Assembly: GCA_003864495.1 (NCBI GenBank)
Contig: ML133386.1
Span: 496,001 to 560,000, forward strand
Length of the DNA stretch: 64,000 nucleotides
Source of the DNA: Nemopilema nomurai
Taxonomy: Eukaryota > Cnidaria > Scyphozoa > Rhizostomeae > Rhizostomatidae
Reading direction: 5' to 3'
Below are positions 12,701 through 25,800 of the stretch, in pieces. A program made the translations under genes and the position numbers. How positions within the stretch are numbered: the stretch's first letter is position 1; each line of letters opens with the position of its first letter. The notes under the pieces are model-generated. The model was given only the letters and a program-made list of their open reading frames with translations. It did not search any database and had not been told where the DNA came from.

Positions 12701-14320
12701 ACTGTCCAATTTGCTGCATACTGTTGTCCAATTTTGTCCACTGTTTTGTCAGTTGGGTGAAATTTAAACTGAACGTGCTTTGCAATGACGATAATTTTGA
12801 TAAGCATAACCAAAGTTGCAACGTTGATTGGGCAGCCATTAAGTGTGATACCAGGCATGGATAGAATACATCCCATCTTGTCTGGTGCACTTGCGTAGCT
12901 AAATAATACCCGCGAAGTTTCACTGATGGACCATCTTCGGCAAAATGCGCCTGACTTCGTGTCACAGATTCACTGCTCATTTTAATTGAATGTTTTACTC
13001 AGAAGTTGCTTCATTGCTCGTTATAATGGATATCATTTCCACTCGCTTCGGAATTTCCAAGCGAACTCTGTTCCTTAATGAATGTGTCCACCTTAACCAC
13101 AGCCTCCAAGACCATTGCTAGATGGAAGGCAAGGCACGCCGCGAGGGATGCTCCTGGCCGGAGCAAGAAGGCCCGGAAACCGCGACGACGCACCGTACAA
13201 CAAGCGACCGCGAAAATGATCCTGCTGCGTGGATAAAACACAGACCCTTTTGGCTAATAGCTATTATGAACTGCCAGTACCTCCGACGGATGATAAACAT
13301 TGTTCTGGCTTTTTGTCGTCGAAGCAGAAAGTCGATTGTTCATAGAGCGGAGTGCATGTGATAGGGCCACTGCTTGGCTCCAGACCAAGTGCCAAAGGAT
13401 TTGCCTAGCTATCATTCAAGAATGTTTAACACTAATGCTCATATGTGGCCTAACGTTGTTGTATTTGAAATATGCGGTTTTGTCGGTGACTTACAAAGGA
13501 ATTTGTTTAATCGATATACGTTATACTTGATAGGAATGCTCAGAAATGAGTGTCTTCTTCAAAACATCCAACATGAAGACAGTTATACTGTCACATAGAA
13601 AGCAATGTTGCTGGCATTTTGCTAATATTGGATTCTTTATTGTAGTTTGACATTGCAAATTAACAAACAATTTTTTTATCTTTCACCTTGCCGTCTTTCT
13701 TTAGCTTCTTCAACTTACATTACACCCGTTTGCTCTTTTCTGCAAGAATTGTGCCATATTTCAGACTCGCGTTTTGTGCCTATTTACTACAGAAGCCAAC
13801 ATAATTACAGCTATAGTCCCTCGTATAATTGTTTCCATTATTAAGTATAAATCAACTTCAATATTTGAAACTTTCCCCTCGTGGGTCTTTTTAATTTTAC
13901 AAATTTTGTCACAATGCTGATCGTATGTCTCTAACAATAATTTTCCTGCAAAGTGGAATAAAACCAGAAGGAGCACTCGTTTTTGGAAACATCCAAAATT
14001 AAGGCCGGGTTTTGGGCTCATTTTGCTATAGCTGTTCTTAAATTCTATTATTTTATAATTTTATAATTCTACAAATATCGTTCTTTGAAATTGAATGCTG
14101 TACATCTGAATGGCAACTTTTTCTGTGTGTGGAGGCAACTAAGATAGAAGCAGTCTCGTGAGTCGCTTTACTTTCACCATGTTTTGCGCAGTACACCTTT
14201 TGAAGTTTGTCGCTGAGGAGTAAGCAATATAACTGTTTCTTCCCATTTATGGGCCTAAAGAGGTCTCCCCGTTTGGGCAGAGCCTATAATCAGCAGCGCA
14301 GGCACATGTGATATCAACGG
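9755..14320. other. Non-coding stretch after the DBHS gene
   Basis: No frame with a recognisable protein was found. Possible poly(A) signals lie at 10238-10243 and about 10734. An AT-rich patch at 12355-12450 repeats tataatctc-like words several times. This may be the intron or the 3' region of the DBHS gene. Confidence 0.5.
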
Positions 14321-14390
14321 CAATCATTAAGTGACCCAAGAGAGTCAATCATTAAGTGACCCAACAGAGTCATTCATTCAGTGACCTATG
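14321..14390. repeat. 25-bp tandem repeat, nearly 3 copies
   Basis: The unit caatcattaagtgacccaa plus gagagt occurs at 14321 and 14346, with a diverged partial third copy at 14371. Confidence 0.75.
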
Positions 14391-14634
14391 CATTTCTAGG
14401 CCGGCAGTTGTCATCTACTGACACTCTTTCTGCATCTCCGTTCTTCTCCTTCTTCCCTCTTCACTTGAAACTTCATTTCACTAAAATTGCTTTGGTCACT
14501 CTCTATTTAGTTTTCACACCACTTATACTCATTCCTTCATCATATCCAATATTTGTTTCTCTCGTATCATCATATTTGCCAGTTAACAAAGAATATTGTG
14601 TCAAATTTAATGAAAAATTCGAATTCACAATCCA

Positions 14635-14713
14635 CCATTCTGTGTTTTTCAACTACCATTCTGTGTTTTTCAACTACCATTCTGTGTTTTACTTCTAGCC
14701 ATTCTGTGTTTTA
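14635..14713. repeat. 21-bp tandem repeat, about 4 copies
   Basis: The unit ccattctgtgtttttcaact is repeated back to back; the last two copies are diverged. Confidence 0.8.
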
Positions 14714-17700
14714 TCGTCCACACCTTTGAGTTTTGTCTTCCGCAATCCGAGAACAGTGTCATCGCAGAAATCCAGCCTTTTCCTTGGAAACAAAAGTGTA
14801 AAGCAAAACAAACACAGTATAAAACTTCCATTGGGGTTGAGCTATCCATAAGCTGTCTTGAGTAAAGCACTAACAGAAATTCAAAAGGAAGTGGATGACT
14901 AAATGCAAGGTGGCGTTAGCGGTGTGCGACCTTGCGGGTTTAGCCTGTAGCTTTTCGCTGTCCCTTCTTTAATTTTAATTTGCTTTCCAGTGCTACAGTG
15001 TTTTCTCTCCTGCCAATGACGTAATGGCGTAATATCGCAACGACAAGGGTGAATTTCAGTCTTTTGTTTTGAATCCGATTCTTTTCGCTCCATGATTAAA
15101 CTGTTGTTGTTGCTGTTGTTATCGCGGTTGCTATAATAGTTGGTTGCAGCTCAACATCACGTGGGTTTGACTCATTGGTTTTTGGTCAAATTATGACAAC
15201 GTTTTCTTTAAGTTCAAGTAGCTTTGACAGGCGAGGTACTAACATGGTTGATCTTTTTTCGGCTATTCTCTGTGTGTCATTTTATTTTTATCCAAGACTA
15301 GATCATGTTCTCAGAGCCTCGGCCCTCGAGGTGATATTGGCGGGTCTGCCAGCTCAATTTGCTTTCGTTAGATGATTATTGATGAAAAGATAAGTGCCTT
15401 TCAGCTTCTGCCAAATCAATTTGCTTTCGTCATTGTACGTGAACTAAGTTCTTTTTACATTCATTAGCAAAGGCAAAGAATTTTGGCACTATACTGCACA
15501 CATGCTGCTCATTTCCATGTCGTGCTTTTTTCTTAACATCGATTGCACAGGCCAGTGTCGGGTTTTTCCACTTTCTCTGCTGCTGTTCATAGGAAATGAC
15601 GTCAGTGTCTTTGAGTCAGCCGTATCTTCAGCAAATATGGAACAGTGTATGACATCGTGCGGCTGGCTGGCTCTTAATTTAGTGCCAATAATAAACTCCA
15701 AACGATGTTTTGAGGGTGAAAGATGTACGCAGTATTTTAATTGCACCCAGTCATCCTCGGAATAAGCCTGTTGGGACGCGCCTGCAAATGATAGTGCCAA
15801 TGTCGTTAGTAATATTTAGAACGCTCAAGAATTGGTGTTCTGTTTCGCAATGCACCGCGATGTAACCTTGGTTTGAGAGCCAACTTAGACACTGTTCTGT
15901 ACATCTTTGCATGTTTATAGTGTCATTTCTTTGAATAGTGCTTTGATTATTTACTATCCCTTTTTACAAAAACCCGGTACATTAAATCAGTTGACGACAC
16001 TAGGAGTGAAAATTCTCTCTAGCTTTGTACTATACAAAAACAGTTTTGAAATATGTCGTAGTTTGGCACAATTTAGTGACAATAATTACATTGTAGTTAC
16101 TTTATCGATGTATTGGATGCATTTACAAGTCAGAGCAGCATTCCGGGCCACATAGGAGGTCTTCTTAAGGGGAATTGACACCAGGTGGTATGGGAAACCC
16201 CGCGACCAGCGCGAATCCCAGGGAATGGGTTCCTATCTAAGTGGATAACATTAGAGGTATTTTAATCAAAGATCTATAAGATTTATGAGGTCTTTGCTTA
16301 ACATGAGAAAATTGCCGAAAACGATAAAACGAACCGCAAAAAAGATCTGATTATTAGGAAATTTACATCCTTGGAGATGTCATCCTAGAAAGACAATGAC
16401 AGTTGTAAGTCAATTTAATTTAATCATCATTTAGATTCCAATCAGCGATCTCTCTTCGGTGTCATACTCAAATGTGTCCCGGTATCCTTTGCGAATGGAT
16501 AACACTTTGGTCCTAATTCAAATGCATTCTGATAAGCATTGTATGTAGAACACATTGGTCATTCTGTAAAATGTGGCCGCAAGTGACAGCAACAACAACA
16601 ACAACTTGTCAGTCTTGACTCCTGCAATGTCTGCTTCGAAGACAAGGAATCGTAACGATTACAATGTGCCGCGACTTACCAGTGTGTCGTTCTGTCCGTG
16701 CATGTTATATTGACACATGTCTGCATGGATAAGATACCAACAAACGGAGAAATTTGAAGAAACGAGCACCCATTTTGCATAATTCTAACGAAAGGGCACA
16801 GTTTTTGTGTCAATAGCGAATGGCAGGATGACCCTTTAAAGTTTGAAATGCATTTTGTAGCCGTAACGAGCACTCGTTTTATATAGTAAACAGTTCAGGA
16901 ACCTGTGACCAGCGGAGAGATAGGGGGAGAGGAAAGGGGTTTATAATGTGATGGCAGAATGTGAAACCTTTGGGTTCCATAATAGCATGCAGGAAGAAAT
17001 TGAAAAAATAGTTAATCAAAATTGATTAGGTTTGTAGTAGAATTCCTTCAAAGCTGGTTGTTAGTTTTACGTGTTTGACAACTTGCATGAAAATACCTCA
17101 TATTTGCAGATGTCCATATAAGGACCAACGGAGAATACTAAGTTTAAATGCATAATGCAAGTTTATAACGTTTGAACGACCAAAAGTCAATCTTCTGCAG
17201 TACACGGTTATCGCATCGCATGATGGAGACTTAGGTCCAGCTCTAGAGCTATGAGAGACGAAAGAGCACGCCATTCGGCTCTTTCTCGTAAAATCATTGA
17301 ATAGTTAGTGTACAGTATGTAATCTTTGGTTGTGCAATAATATCGACTTCCCTACTAGAGGTACAAGTTTTTGAGTTGCTGCCGATGTTCTGAAAATCGG
17401 TAACCTCTACTTTACAACAGCAACTGTGCTGTGACGATGATGGTGATGATGATGACGATATTTTGCTACAATGATCAATGCTTGTAATATTTTAATTTAA
17501 AATGCATAATTATCGTTTGGTATTTGAAGTTTGTGTAGATAGTTGGTAGCTTTTTGCCGTAGTATAAAATATGCAAGTATGATTTTATGGCCCTTGACGG
17601 ATAATTGTGATTTCTGCATCGTTCAAGCAAGGATTGTAATTGGGCAGTTTCTACTGCCAGTTTAAATTAATTGATGATTAATTTCTCGAAGCCTTTCAGT

Positions 17701-19936
17701 TTTAATAGCCTTTCGCAATTCAACCTCTATCGATTCTTCATAACTTCTTGATACTGCCATGATAAAGTTTTATGTGTATGCCTTTGAGCTGTGTAGATGC
17801 ATAATCATGGAAAATGACAATTTCTTATCGAACAACCAATGAGAGAACTGCTAGACATCGAACAGAGGCCTAGTGTATGAACTGGAGGGGAGGTGTTTCC
17901 AGCATGGTAGTCACGGTATCACGGTGCTCTGGGGAGGATATCCAACCTGCTTGACTGTTTAAAGTATTCTCAATTTATATTGCATCAAATAAACCGTTCT
18001 GTCTGGTATACAAGACCAACAGTTAGAAATATAACTGCATGGTGTACAAGGACGTTTCAGAAGAAATCATTCGTTAAAAGAAATAGAAGATCAAAATGTT
18101 TTAAATTCTTAATTTTGAAATTTTGTGCCCTGCAATCGTAAATATCAGTCGTAGGTGATTCAGTTATTGTGATGATTGCAAAGAAGTGATGTGTAATTCG
18201 GCTTGGATTCATGTTGTTTGACTTTTGTTGTTTAAATGCTTTTTGTTTGTTTACGTGACACCCAAACTTGCAGTGACCTTAATGTCTCGGATATCTGAAA
18301 AGTAAATTTAGCTTGCTAAGTTGGGAATTAAATCTTGAGTTATCGAGATAAAAGTCGTAAGAACTTCCTTCCTTCCTTCAGTCTTTGCTAATTCTGGCAA
18401 TATCCTAAAACAATGCTCGAATCAGCACTATCCCTTTCTTTTGAGCCAGGGATTTTCTTCCCAGTTGGAATGGCCTACTTTTGATTATTTTCATTAACTT
18501 CATGATGAGTTACTCTGAGCTGTAGCAAGTAGGGTCCTTTTGAATGTTTGAAATGATGTCAAAACATCCCTCAGGCGCATCCCTAACTGACCTTTTTTAG
18601 CGACAGTTTTTACTAGGCAGTGGGGGAGGGCGAGGGGGGTTAAATTACCCACTTCGAGTAGAATAAATTACCGTTTCTTTTTTGCCTCTGCAATATTACG
18701 AAAAGTCGCCATCCTTGCAAAGGTCGCCTCTGGCTTTCTTTTCAACGTATTCAGAGCCAATGGAAATGTGCTTCAATCAGGGTTTTTGATGAACGTATCC
18801 TTTGATTTAATTTAATTTGTAATGCCAAACCTTTTCACCGTTGTCCATAATAATAAACGGTTTTTGCAATCAGGTTTGCGATGCTACACCAGAGTCTACG
18901 ATTGGACCGAAATTGTGCAGAGGGGTCTGGCTTCATTATAAAATCATTATAAAGTACCAAGTGTAAGAATGTACCGCGAGTTTCAGAATGATAGCCCCCG
19001 GTCCCTCCATCATCAGAGATTCGGCATACACATAATTGCTTTATAAAGCGTTGCTGATGCTTCTCCAAGTTGCAGAGAGAAAGGGGGTGCTCTTGGTTTT
19101 CTAATTTGCTCTTTTGGCATTTTATATGCAATTTTTCTCTTCAAATGCACATTTTAAATTTTCCTAAAACAGATAGAGCTGAACATAACGTTATCTAGTT
19201 TGCTTAGGTTGCTATTTGTGGAGTAAACCGAACAAAATACTGAGCTGCATGTTGATCATACGCCGGCAATTTTTGTCGGCATTCTCGAAATACGTCATAA
19301 TGCGGCAGATGTAAGAAAGATGAGTTCAGTAGCACGTATAAGTTCGTGTTTAAACATTCTTGGTGGCCTTCTTTAAATCGCACAGTAAAATGTCGAGGTG
19401 TGTCCACAGAACTGCGCGCCTGATACAGAAAGCAGAAAAGAAGCCCCGCAGAGGATGGTAGCGCAGCCAGTCATTGCCCGGCTGTATGCCACGCCGCATT
19501 TCTCTCAATGGTGTGCTAGTTAGCTAGTTTGAATGGAATGCAATCTTAACCGTTGGTTGATAATAGATATTTTCTGTCATTGCCACGTCAAAAAACATAA
19601 TTTTCCGTCATATATCAAGGCATCGTTCTCAACCCATCCCAATCTTGATTGGTCGACAGCGATTCTCCCAACCGATTCTACTACTCGCCGCTCGTAAAAG
19701 TATCAACAAAAAATCAAAAGGCTTATTTAGGCCCTTTTCGGCAGCATTTTAATACCCCACAGGAAAAAACCCCGTTTAAAATCTCTTAAGGAATTTTTGT
19801 AAAACTGCCGCTGTACTCTGACTAAATCTTGCCTCTTTGAGAACCCGCGAAGGATTTCTTGTCGATCATTATTGTGTCCCACAAAACAGGCCAAGTACAA
19901 GACAAAGGTACTTCTTTCTAAACTGTTGTGTTTTAC
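14714..19936. other. Non-coding stretch
   Basis: Only short unconvincing frames were found. Small simple-sequence runs occur, such as caacaacaacaa near 16590 and gatgatggtgatgatgatgac near 17436. No gene, RNA gene or mobile element was recognised. Confidence 0.5.
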
Positions 19937-20120
19937 CTTGTCTCCTTCTGTCTTGTCTCCTTCTGTCTTGTCTCCTTCTGTCTTGTCTCCTTCTGTCTTG
20001 TCTCCTTCTGTCTTGTCTCCTTCTGTCTTGTCTCCTTCTGTCTTGTCTCCTTCTATCTTTTCTACTTCCTTCTTGTCTCCTTCTGTCTTGTCTCCTTCTG
20101 TCTTGTGTCCTTCTGTCTTG
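19937..20120. repeat. 15-bp minisatellite (cttgtctccttctgt), about 12 copies
   Basis: The pyrimidine-rich unit is nearly perfect except for a few changed copies around 20050-20075. The unit length is a multiple of three and no frame of the unit makes a stop, so all three forward frames and one reverse frame stay open. These frames are repeat artefacts, not genes. Confidence 0.95.
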
Positions 20121-22356
20121 AATGTCTTTCATTGCATTTAGGTTTCCTAAATAGGATCAATTATGCATTTTCTAAATGCTAGGCCGGATATATTCGGGTG
20201 TTCCTGCATGAAATTGATCCTGGGCAAAACATATGAACTGAAGTATAACCAGCTTGTTTTATTAAAGCCCTCTCGTGATTGGTTGCGTGGGTAAGTCAGC
20301 ATTACTTTACAATTGGCAATATTTCGTCCCATAATCCTTGGGATGTCCTCGTGTGCTGCATAGATTGCGGGTGAACCCTATTGCCCCCTTTATTGCCCCC
20401 TTTTCTGGTAGCCTCCCGCTCTCCCATATTTAGTAAAAAGCATTCCAAGTAATAAACCTTTTCTCTTTCTTATTTTACCCAGCATTCGCGTTTATATTAA
20501 TTAAAGATTGTTTTTCATGCTTAATTACCCCTCCCCCTTTTCCCTAATTGTAATTGTGTTGAACAATTCTCCTTTCGTTCGGTCCTTCGATTCGTTAGCG
20601 TGTGGTAAAATGCACGGAAGGGCCTCTTCTTGAGCAATCAAGAAAGAAATGCACCTATGCATGCCGCTTATTTTTAGAAGCAGATGTGAATGTGTTGGTA
20701 TCCTCCTTGGTATCCACTTAGTATCCGCTTGAAAATACGATTGCCCTCTCGAGAAGATTGTCTTTTTGGGAAGATGGCTGCCTGCGCGATTCTTCAGACA
20801 TCTTCCGAGGCCTGTCGAATGCTCGCACAAGCATCATTAAAGAATACTGTTTAAAGACGCCACAGACGATATAACTATGCTTCCCAAGAAACTACTCAAT
20901 TTACCCCAGAACGACTATGGTGCAAATGACTACCCCCTTGAACAGTGCCATTGACACAGGCATGTTGGCGGTTAAAGGAGACACTGGATGCTGGAGGCAT
21001 CTTATTCATCCTGTGCATAAAACAGCCTAACTGTCCAGTGCATGTTTCAAGTCCGGTTTAGTACAGACAAAGCTGATCTTTTTGAAGGCTGGCCTCGAGA
21101 CCTCTGCCCTTCTGCGTCGTAAGTCTGTGATATTTCCCAAAGACAATTGGTATTTCAATAAACAAGGCCTGTAGTTCTCTTCATTTCCACCTCGCTAAAG
21201 AGATATTGAGCTCATCCGGTATCATCAGAATTGATGCGAGGGTAATAACGACACTGAGGCTGACCCGGCCTCTGAGACCAGGTGCTTTATTTTTAAATCC
21301 AATAATATTCAAATGCACTGGATGATTTATCTGTTAGGTGGGATTTAGCTGTCTTTCATTCCTTTGTATTCATGTGTGTGCTTTTCTTAAACTCTAGATT
21401 GTCTCCTTTTTAGGATTATTCAGCACCTTTAGTCTGAGGTCCCTTTACTAGGCGTGTCCCTTGCGGATAAGCCGTCTGCTCCTTCGCACAAACCCAAGCT
21501 TGCATGCGTCGGATCCCAGAATATTTTGTCCAGAAGGCTTCGCCTATGTTTGCAGAATCAAGCACAAATTCGATATGTTGCTATGGCCAAATGAAGTACA
21601 TCCTGGCCCATGTTATTGCTTTTTTATTTGCCAGTCGGCTTCCAATGCATAAAATGGTTAACAGAATTGCCTTTGTGAGCCGTACTTTCGTGAACGTGAG
21701 CAACCTTGGCTAGGCCGTGTTGGTTGCACTGTGTCACAATTCATTTCTATCACTTAAACAAACCGAATAATATTCTGCGCGTAATAAGACCGCCACCTTT
21801 TCAAATGAATAATATGTCCATCAACGATATACTAAGTGTATCGAGAATTTGTTAGTAAATAACATTAGGCTGAATTTGCAGAGCGTCATCCAATATTTGA
21901 TTTGGCCTTTTCGTAAATGACTTGCCTAAACGACATTGACCAACGTTTGCTGCACAGCGGACCCTTCTGGAGGAGCAATTGCCGTGAGGAGCAGTGTTGA
22001 CGACGACAGATAGACACCAGGTCCGGTTCATTAGCATAACCAGTCCGGTCATAGAGATATGTCCGGGTAGGCGAAAAGATGCCTTTGTGGGGATTTATCT
22101 TTTACGCAACCTAGGCTACAATTGCACATACCTACATCTATTGCAGGTAATTTGTTGCTTGTTTGCACTAAACATGATAAAATACACTTGAGTGTAAATT
22201 ATTAATTGGGAAATTATTCAGTGTGTTTTGTAATTTTATTTCCCACGGCAAAAGGCGTGATGAATGGTCCGAATGAATTTTTCAGAAACCGTAGGTATGA
22301 GGCACCGTCCGTGCTGTTTGCTGCATGAATCGACAAGAGTTTCAAGAGGTATGAGT
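20121..22356. other. Non-coding stretch
   Basis: Only short shadow frames were found. No recognised gene or mobile element. Confidence 0.45.
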
Positions 22357-22412
22357 GAGATTTTGAAAGATGATATATATCGAGATTTTGAAAGATGATA
22401 TATATATATATC
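22357..22412. repeat. 24-bp direct duplication ending in a TA run
   Basis: The sequence gagattttgaaagatgatat occurs at 22357 and again at 22382, each followed by alternating TA. Confidence 0.85.
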
Positions 22413-22581
22413 GATTTATATCTTCGAATAATTGTACGTTTGAAAGTAATGATGCTAACTGTCAGTATAATGATAGTCATGCTGATAATACCAAATCATT
22501 CCAGTCACTGTGGAATGCACAGGACTGCAGTAGTGACCAGTGGTTTCGAGACCAATACAGCTACACGTCTCGATGGCTCAT

Positions 22582-22862
22582 TGACGCTGCCTGTGACACT
22601 ACTTGTAACACTGCCAGTGACACTACTTCTGACACTGCTTGTGACACTACTTCTGACACTGCTTGTGACACTGCCAGTGACACTACTTCTGACACTGCTT
22701 GTGACACTACTTCTGACACTGCTTGTGACACTGCCAGTGACACTACTTCTGACACTGCTTGTGACACTGCCAGTGACACTACGTCTGACACTGCCAGTGA
22801 CACTGCTTGTGACGCTGCCAGTGACACTACTTCTGACACTGCTTGTGACACTGCTTGTGACC
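22582..22862. repeat. 12-bp minisatellite with 60-bp higher-order structure, about 23 copies
   Basis: The base unit is tgacactNctnn in three main versions ending cttc, cttg and ccag. The order of versions repeats as a five-unit, 60-bp block: 22621-22680 and 22681-22740 are identical. The unit is a multiple of three, so a forward frame (Cys-Asp-Thr and Ser-Asp-Thr runs) and several others stay open. A 165-codon frame from 22370 covers it but has no support as a gene. Confidence 0.93.
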
Positions 22863-25800
22863 ATTAGCTATTGCAACCTTGCCTTACCAATAAATTATAT
22901 TTCATAAACACCTAGAGATTCTGGTTTTTTTCTCAACACAGGGAGCACTAACCCGAAAGAACCCCAGTAATCAGTACCATGTTCCACCATCCACTTGGGT
23001 GCAGCCCAGGTCTTTTTGTGCTAAACACCCTAGTGATGATCTCTTTTCCGATGGTGAATTCATTTTGGCCCAGTCGGATGTTCCTCCATCGTAACTCACA
23101 AAGCTCCTTTCACCAGCCGGATCAGTGTGTTATAATAGAGTACCGTCTTATCGATTTCATGTCTTATCAGTTCAAATCGAGGGTCGTTTGGCTCATGTTC
23201 TGCCCAGCTTCCCTCTTTTAATCCCGTATGCGTCCATAAAGGAAATGCCAATGGATTTTTCAGGAAAGAGCTCCCTCATCTGTTCATTATTCAGACTCGT
23301 ATATCCCTCTATATTCTAGCTGTATTTTATTTCTAGGTTGTTCAGAAGAAATATAATTGTACCGCTAATGATTTTGCACCCTTTTTGTGTGTCATCCTGC
23401 ACGGGCTTCCTAGCTTTTAAGAATGAAACTCATCGAAAACTCACGATCAATTTCATAGCGCTCCCAAATTTGCCAACTCGCATTAGTCTTTGTTTGTTTT
23501 TTAAGCGTAGTTCAATGGAACAGTCACAGGAGACATTTAGATTAAGGACACTGGCTTAACTGGTCCATCTGACGTGGGATGGTCCATCATGGTCCATGTG
23601 ACCTTGTAATGGACTTGACAATCTGTTTGCCGGCTTTGCACACACGTTCTTTGAGTTTGGGTCTCAATTAGCGCTGACGAGTTTGCTTTTACTCTTGGAA
23701 TGCAAAGTTGTGGACGCTGGTGTTCAAAGTAAATAGCGGCTAATGTACTGTTTGATTGTGGCTGCGGTCTGGACGGACCACGCTCTATTGCTTGCAGATT
23801 ATCATCGGTCGACTGATCTGTCTGAATCGGTCCATTTCGAACCTCATCAGTCGATCAAGTTTCACCTGCATTTAGTCATGTTCTCCCAGCGTTCACAAGA
23901 CGGCGGACGCGCGCCACGCCCAGGCCGCGATTGGTAGTTATCCATGGCAGCGGAGAACGCGAAGAATTCGAGCTACTAGTGGAATGGAGGCCACGCCCCG
24001 AGACCCCGTCAAACGTCAGCCTTTAAGGCACGGGACTGTCTACAGGCCCATGGGTAATTGAAGGAAGCAGAAGGAATGTCACTCTCTCTCTGTTCATTCA
24101 TTTATGAGCAGCAAAAAGCCGACGCGAAGCTTGACGCGTTTCTTGCTGGAATCTCGACTGCGGTGTTTTAGGAGAGGATGATGACCAAGCATCTTGGCTA
24201 CGTGACGGCTTTGCCTTGTGGGCAGTTTTTCAATGACTAATGGGAGGATTCCTTCGAAGATTCTCCATGAACTTGACGAAACCACGCCGCACATTGGCAG
24301 CTGGACTGTAGCCTTCACTTGAAGCCCGAAAAATACGATTTGAGACCCCTTATCCTTTTCGTATCCATATCATGCTTAATTTTTTCCGGTTCCAAACACC
24401 CCTACCCTCGTGTTGAGACGTGCCTTGTGAACAACCCACCAACCCCAGTATCTTATAAAGATGTACCTATGCTGTGAATGGTCACATCTTTCCTTTTTCT
24501 TGCTTCCAGACCTGATATCGTTTGCTTATGACAGATTGACTGATTGTGGCTTGTCGCCTCTCTTGCTGGTTTTTTTAGAATTTGAAATTTGATGCTGTGA
24601 GATCCAGAACACCCACCTCAAAAGGCTACGATTGGTTTTACGAAAGTCGTTGGTTTTAATCTGTGCAGTTTGGGACAGGCTCAATTAAGTCGTTAACGTT
24701 TGAGCGAACGAAACACGTCAAGGAAAAGCTCTTAGGCCACTATCGCCTCAAGAAGGTATCGCGCGGCTGCGACAAAGCGAGGAAAATGTTACCTTGCAAT
24801 AGTTGTTAGGCCTGATTTTCGCTTCGAGAGACTCCACACAGCCGTGACAATGTAATTCAGTTTAAAACAAGAGTGTCCCTTGTAATTCCATTCATTGCTA
24901 TTTAATGAAACGCTTCTCTTACATTTCCAAACTATTTAGAATGCCATGCAAGTGCTTGTAAAGTGTGTATAATGTAATGTTGTCTTAACGTCGTGCTTCA
25001 TTTTGTAGATTTTAATTGGGGAGGCCAGAGTAATCCACCTCTTGTTTCAAGGCAGCGTCCAACTTCTTCGTGGTGATTAAGAACTACGTTTCCCGGAGAA
25101 AATAATGAAAGACCCAAGGCTTTTGGCCCAATTTACCAATTTTACTTCCTTACATTTTAGTGAAAGGTGGGCTTTCATCTAAATTCCCTGTGATATAAGT
25201 TTCTTTTACACTTAACAGTCCATTTTACCGTCCATTTTACCCATTTTACAGTCAATTTTGTGGCAGGGGTGGGATGGAGGGACGTTTCTGTGAAGTTGCA
25301 ATGCGTAGGGGCCTGAGAAGGATAATGGTGAAAACAAAATAGACAATGATTGATTGATTTCGACAATCAGCAACCGCTGTTCCTTGAAGTAGACTAGGCT
25401 TGGGGAGTTTGCAGCCCTTAAATATGCCATACTTGGTTCTTGGCGAAGTATTGATTATCAATTTTCTGATGACTATTATGTTAGGCCATCTTTGAAGTTG
25501 TATTGCCAAACTACCTCACTTGGAAAATGTCGGGGATCTGTTTTCTAATCTCAGTACGAAAACGAGGCAGGCCCATCAGACTGAGGCTGTAATCGAGGCT
25601 TATCTGGGTGAGAAGCATCTGCTCACCACGTAGGAGCCAAGTAGGCCGGCGTGTTGCCGTGAATTTGGTGTGACCGCAAACCAGAGGATGCGATTTGCTG
25701 ACCGTTTCTATTTTCGTGGTCTACGAGGACAGTTGAATAGCAAACGAAAGTCATTGCAGGTCTTGCCTATTCACAGCAAGGACGCAGAGAATCGTATCAA

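Noticed and set aside
19837..20182. Three overlapping plus-strand frames and one minus-strand frame
   Set aside because: They follow from a stop-free 15-bp unit and have no protein features beyond the repeat.
22370..22907. Frames of 165, 170 and 119 codons on both strands
   Set aside because: They are readings of the 12-bp minisatellite; the unique part before it is short and unlike any known protein.
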